NCBI GenBank assembly: GCA_902796865.1 | Contig: CADBQZ010000086.1 | Coordinates: 1-7,475, forward strand | Direction of reading: 5' to 3' | DNA length: 7,475 nt | Origin: an uncultured Ruminococcus sp. | GTDB taxonomy: Bacteria > Bacillota > Clostridia > Oscillospirales > Ruminococcaceae | Part shown: piece by piece, positions 5,821 through 7,475 of the stretch | Layout: each line of letters opens with the position of its first letter | How positions within the stretch are numbered: the stretch's first letter is position 1 | Program-made: the position numbers and the translations under genes | The notes under the pieces: model-generated | Database searches by the model: none | What the model saw: only the letters and a program-made list of their open reading frames with translations | What the model was told of the DNA's origin: nothing

Positions 5821-5900
5821 ACATACACCCCTTTCTGCTCACTGAGCCGCAGTGTCTGATATTAAAGCAGTAAGAAATACATCTTATTGCTTACGTTTAT

Positions 5901-5929
5901 ATTTTATCATATTTTTCTTGTAATTTCAA
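5901..5929 (-). promoter_or_regulatory. Promoter of the nfeD-SPFH operon, with extended -10
   Basis: On the minus strand the -35 is TTGAAA (5929-5924), the spacer is 17 bp and the -10 is TAAAAT (5906-5901). The -10 is preceded by TGA, giving an extended -10 TG motif. Transcription would start near 5894. That places the GCAATAAGA/TCTTACTGC imperfect hairpin (5890-5867) almost at the 5' end of the RNA, where it could protect the transcript. The leader is about 75 nt. Confidence 0.78.
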
Positions 5930-6017
5930 GCCCTCAAACATATATATTTTAAATATCATTTTAAGAGAAAAATATTAAATAGACCTATAATAGTCTTTTG
6001 ATCAGGAACTGAACATG

Positions 6018-6041
6018 ATGCAATAATGCAATAATGCAAGA
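6018..6041. repeat. Short tandem repeat, 8-bp unit x3
   Basis: ATGCAATA occurs at 6018-6025 and 6026-6033, followed by ATGCAAGA at 6034-6041. The array lies about 70 bp before the -35 of the secreted-protein promoter. It could be a slippage-prone tract or a cluster of protein-binding half-sites; the sequence alone does not decide. Confidence 0.6.
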
Positions 6042-6079
6042 TAAATTAATCAAATCTCCCTATTACCACTTATGCAAAA

Positions 6080-6102
6080 TATACAAAAATAAAAAATGTA
6101 TA
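6080..6102. promoter_or_regulatory. Dyad directly upstream of the secreted-protein promoter
   Basis: TATACA (6080-6085) and TGTATA (6097-6102) form a perfect 6-bp inverted repeat with an 11-bp A-rich spacer, ending 10 bp before the -35 at 6113. The position fits an activator or repressor site, but AT-rich DNA yields such dyads by chance. Confidence 0.25.
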
Positions 6103-6112
6103 AGAAAATAAC

Positions 6113-6141
6113 TTGTAATTTCGTTCTTGATGTAGTATAAT
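6113..6141 (+). promoter_or_regulatory. Promoter of the secreted-protein gene
   Basis: TTGTAA (6113-6118), a 17-bp spacer and a perfect TATAAT (6136-6141), with transcription expected near 6148. This leaves an unusually long leader of about 150 nt before the ATG at 6298. The 11-mer TGTAGTATAAT around the -10 is identical to that of the prfB promoter. Confidence 0.72.
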
Positions 6142-6297
6142 AGATTTAATTGATAGGCATATTTTAATGCTTTAACAAAATTTACATGAAAGGGATTGAC
6201 GGGTATACTGAAAAGTAAAGCTTTTGCAGAATAGCAGCACTACTTTGATAGATTACTTGTTGTATCCAAAAAACTTCACGTCAGGAGGACGAATCAA

Positions 6298-7475
6298 ATG
6301 AAAAACTCATGGAAGAAAACGGTGGCGTTTTTAAGTGCATTTGCGATAGTCGCAGGGCCTATCGCATCAGGCTCACAGGGTCTTTTGAATGAATTCTACT
6401 CTTCTTCGGTAAGTGCCGACGAAAAGGCCCCCGAAATAGAGTATGCGGATGACACCGTGGATTACTGGAAGAATATTGTCTGCTATGATGAAGGCGGTGT
6501 AAAAATCGCTCTTACATTCTCTGAAGACGGAACGAAACTTACCAATGTATCTATGTCGGGTAATTACAAAAACAATGCCGGCAACGCCTACACATGGGCT
6601 GGCACCGGTTTTGGTATAGATACCACAGGTTATCACTATAAGAATGCTTTTGTATTCAAGGACCGCAGCGCCGGCGCTTCTGATGGAACAGATGCAGCAA
6701 CATTTTTTGACGATGCGTACGGTTCATTATGGAGCTTCAGATCGAGCGGCATTTATAACAAAGATAATGAAAACCTTATCTCAATGCCTGGAAACGGTGG
6801 TACGGCATATATATCACAATCGTTTGATTTAACAGATGAACAGAATGCACAGCTCGACCCGAACAAACAATATTATGTTAATTTCATACTTCAGGGCTGG
6901 TCTGGTCTGAATTCAAGATGGGGCACAGTGCTAAAAGTACCTTTCAAGATCTGTGAAAACCCATATTACAGATATTCGGCTAATTTCAACTACAACGGTC
7001 ACGGCGGCACAGATTTCACACTACCCGTAAAGTTGAATCAGAGTGTAGAAGCGAGCGCTGATACAGAAAATGAAGATTTTGATAGTTTTACTCCTGAAGC
7101 CCAGAATGCCGTTGAGAACTGGACATCAAGTGTAGATGAACCTTCCGAAAAAGGATATGTATTTGGCGGCTGGTATACAGATGAAGAATTTACTCACGAA
7201 GCGGATTTCAGTGAAGCTTTTACCGATAATGTGACATATTATGCAAAGTGGGAAAAAAGAAATATTGTCGCTACAGTTGATAATGAATCATCTTTTGTAC
7301 CTACACAGATAATAAATGGTAATTTTGATTCCGGTCTCAACGGTAGTAATGTCAGCGGTAAATATAATGGAAACGGCTGGGGAACTACTGACGTAATATT
7401 TGAAAGAAGCAACAATAGAAATACATATGGACTAGCCAGCAACAGCGGCTATTTTGTCGAAATGAACGCTAATAA
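6298..7475 (+). CDS. Secreted/cell-surface protein with InlB-type (Listeria-Bacteroides) repeat, N-terminal part
   Basis: The frame stays open from the ATG at 6298 to the window edge (392 codons) with no stop, so the gene is truncated on the right. AGGAGG at 6283-6288 sits 9 nt before the ATG. The N-terminus is a signal peptide: basic MKNSWKK, a hydrophobic stretch at about 8-24, and a probable cleavage after VSA (38-40), before DEKAPE. Residues 41-225 are an unrecognised domain rich in Gly, Asn, Tyr and Trp, likely beta-stranded, with the only two cysteines, C62 and C219. Residues about 229-318 form a Listeria-Bacteroides/InlB B-type repeat (FNYNGHGG at 230-237, GYVFGGWYTDEEF at 286-298, NVTYYAKW at 311-318), longer than usual through an insertion around 250-280. 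From 338 on, INGNFDSG, GWGTT and GYFVEMNAN resemble the start of a bacterial jelly-roll/lectin-like module. Adhesion or glycan binding is inferred; the C-terminus and anchor are unseen. Confidence 0.88.
   Translation, partial: MKNSWKKTVAFLSAFAIVAGPIASGSQGLLNEFYSSSVSADEKAPEIEYADDTVDYWKNIVCYDEGGVKIALTFSEDGTKLTNVSMSGNYKNNAGNAYTWAGTGFGIDTTGYHYKNAFVFKDRSAGASDGTDAATFFDDAYGSLWSFRSSGIYNKDNENLISMPGNGGTAYISQSFDLTDEQNAQLDPNKQYYVNFILQGWSGLNSRWGTVLKVPFKICENPYYRYSANFNYNGHGGTDFTLPVKLNQSVEASADTENEDFDSFTPEAQNAVENWTSSVDEPSEKGYVFGGWYTDEEFTHEADFSEAFTDNVTYYAKWEKRNIVATVDNESSFVPTQIINGNFDSGLNGSNVSGKYNGNGWGTTDVIFERSNNRNTYGLASNSGYFVEMNAN

Larger units (their letters stand above)
5821..6297. other. 477-bp divergent intergenic region between nfeD-like gene and secreted-protein gene
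   Basis: No credible coding sequence is seen. The left part holds the leftward nfeD promoter and two small hairpins in its leader: CACTG/CAGTG at 5840-5854 and GCAGTAAGA/TCTTATTGC at 5867-5890 (one imperfect pair). The middle is AT-rich, with a short tandem repeat (6018-6041), an isolated TATAAT (5986-5991) lacking a good -35, and a TATACA/TGTATA dyad at 6080-6102. The right part holds the rightward promoter (6113-6141) and a leader of about 150 nt with no riboswitch class I can recognise. Confidence 0.6.

Noticed and set aside
6018..6041. Tandem ATGCAATA repeat as a CRISPR remnant or origin iterons
   Set aside because: The units are 8 bp with no spacers, only three copies exist, and no cas or replication gene is near.
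6181..6240. GAAAGGGATTGACGGG...AAAGC as a c-di-GMP-I riboswitch
   Set aside because: The hallmark core segments (GCAAACC and GACGCAAAGC) are not present and no matching paired stems were found.
6373..6636. Minus-strand open frame opposite the secreted-protein gene
   Set aside because: The plus frame continues unbroken from a signal peptide through family motifs, so the antisense frame is a by-product.

Overview
The window looks like chromosomal DNA from an anaerobic, low-to-mid GC Firmicute, most plausibly a Ruminococcus-like member of the Oscillospiraceae. This rests on the strong AAGGAG/AGGAGG ribosome binding sites, sigma-A type promoters, a cytoplasmic GH1 beta-glucosidase, a C_GCAxxG_C_C redox protein, and a secreted protein with a Listeria-Bacteroides (InlB B-type) repeat. 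The genus is inferred from protein style only; no rRNA gene is present.

Layout. (1) 1-474, plus strand: the C-terminal part of dapB (lysine/diaminopimelate synthesis), cut by the window edge. (2) 2527-523, minus strand: a tight three-gene operon of prfB (release factor 2), a DNA-deoxyinosine glycosylase-like gene and a cysteine-rich C_GCAxxG_C_C protein, with overlapping gene ends and one promoter seen at 2570-2599. (3) 2528-3009: a 482-bp divergent intergenic region with the prfB promoter, a near-consensus promoter for the beta-glucosidase, a 12-bp LacI-type palindrome, a repeated TTGTCAAAAYAAG box and a possible structured element. (4) 3010-4353, plus strand: a complete GH1 beta-glucosidase. 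(5) 5820-4399, minus strand: an nfeD-like gene followed by a stomatin-like SPFH/Band 7 gene, a classic membrane-microdomain pair. (6) 5821-6297: a second divergent intergenic region with promoters both ways. (7) 6298-7475, plus strand: the start of a large secreted protein with signal peptide, InlB-type repeat and the beginning of a lectin-like/jelly-roll module, open at the right edge.

Both convergent junctions (dapB/C_GCAxxG and bgl/SPFH) carry one perfect hairpin that can serve as a terminator for both strands. The units look functionally independent: lysine synthesis, translation termination plus base repair, sugar hydrolysis, membrane organisation, and cell-surface interaction. Most of the window is ordinary housekeeping DNA. 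The points most worth a second look are the open secreted gene, the prfB that lacks the usual frameshift, the cysteine-enriched redox protein, the 11-residue repeat array in the SPFH protein, and the regulatory region upstream of the beta-glucosidase. I did not find a convincing new multi-gene system.
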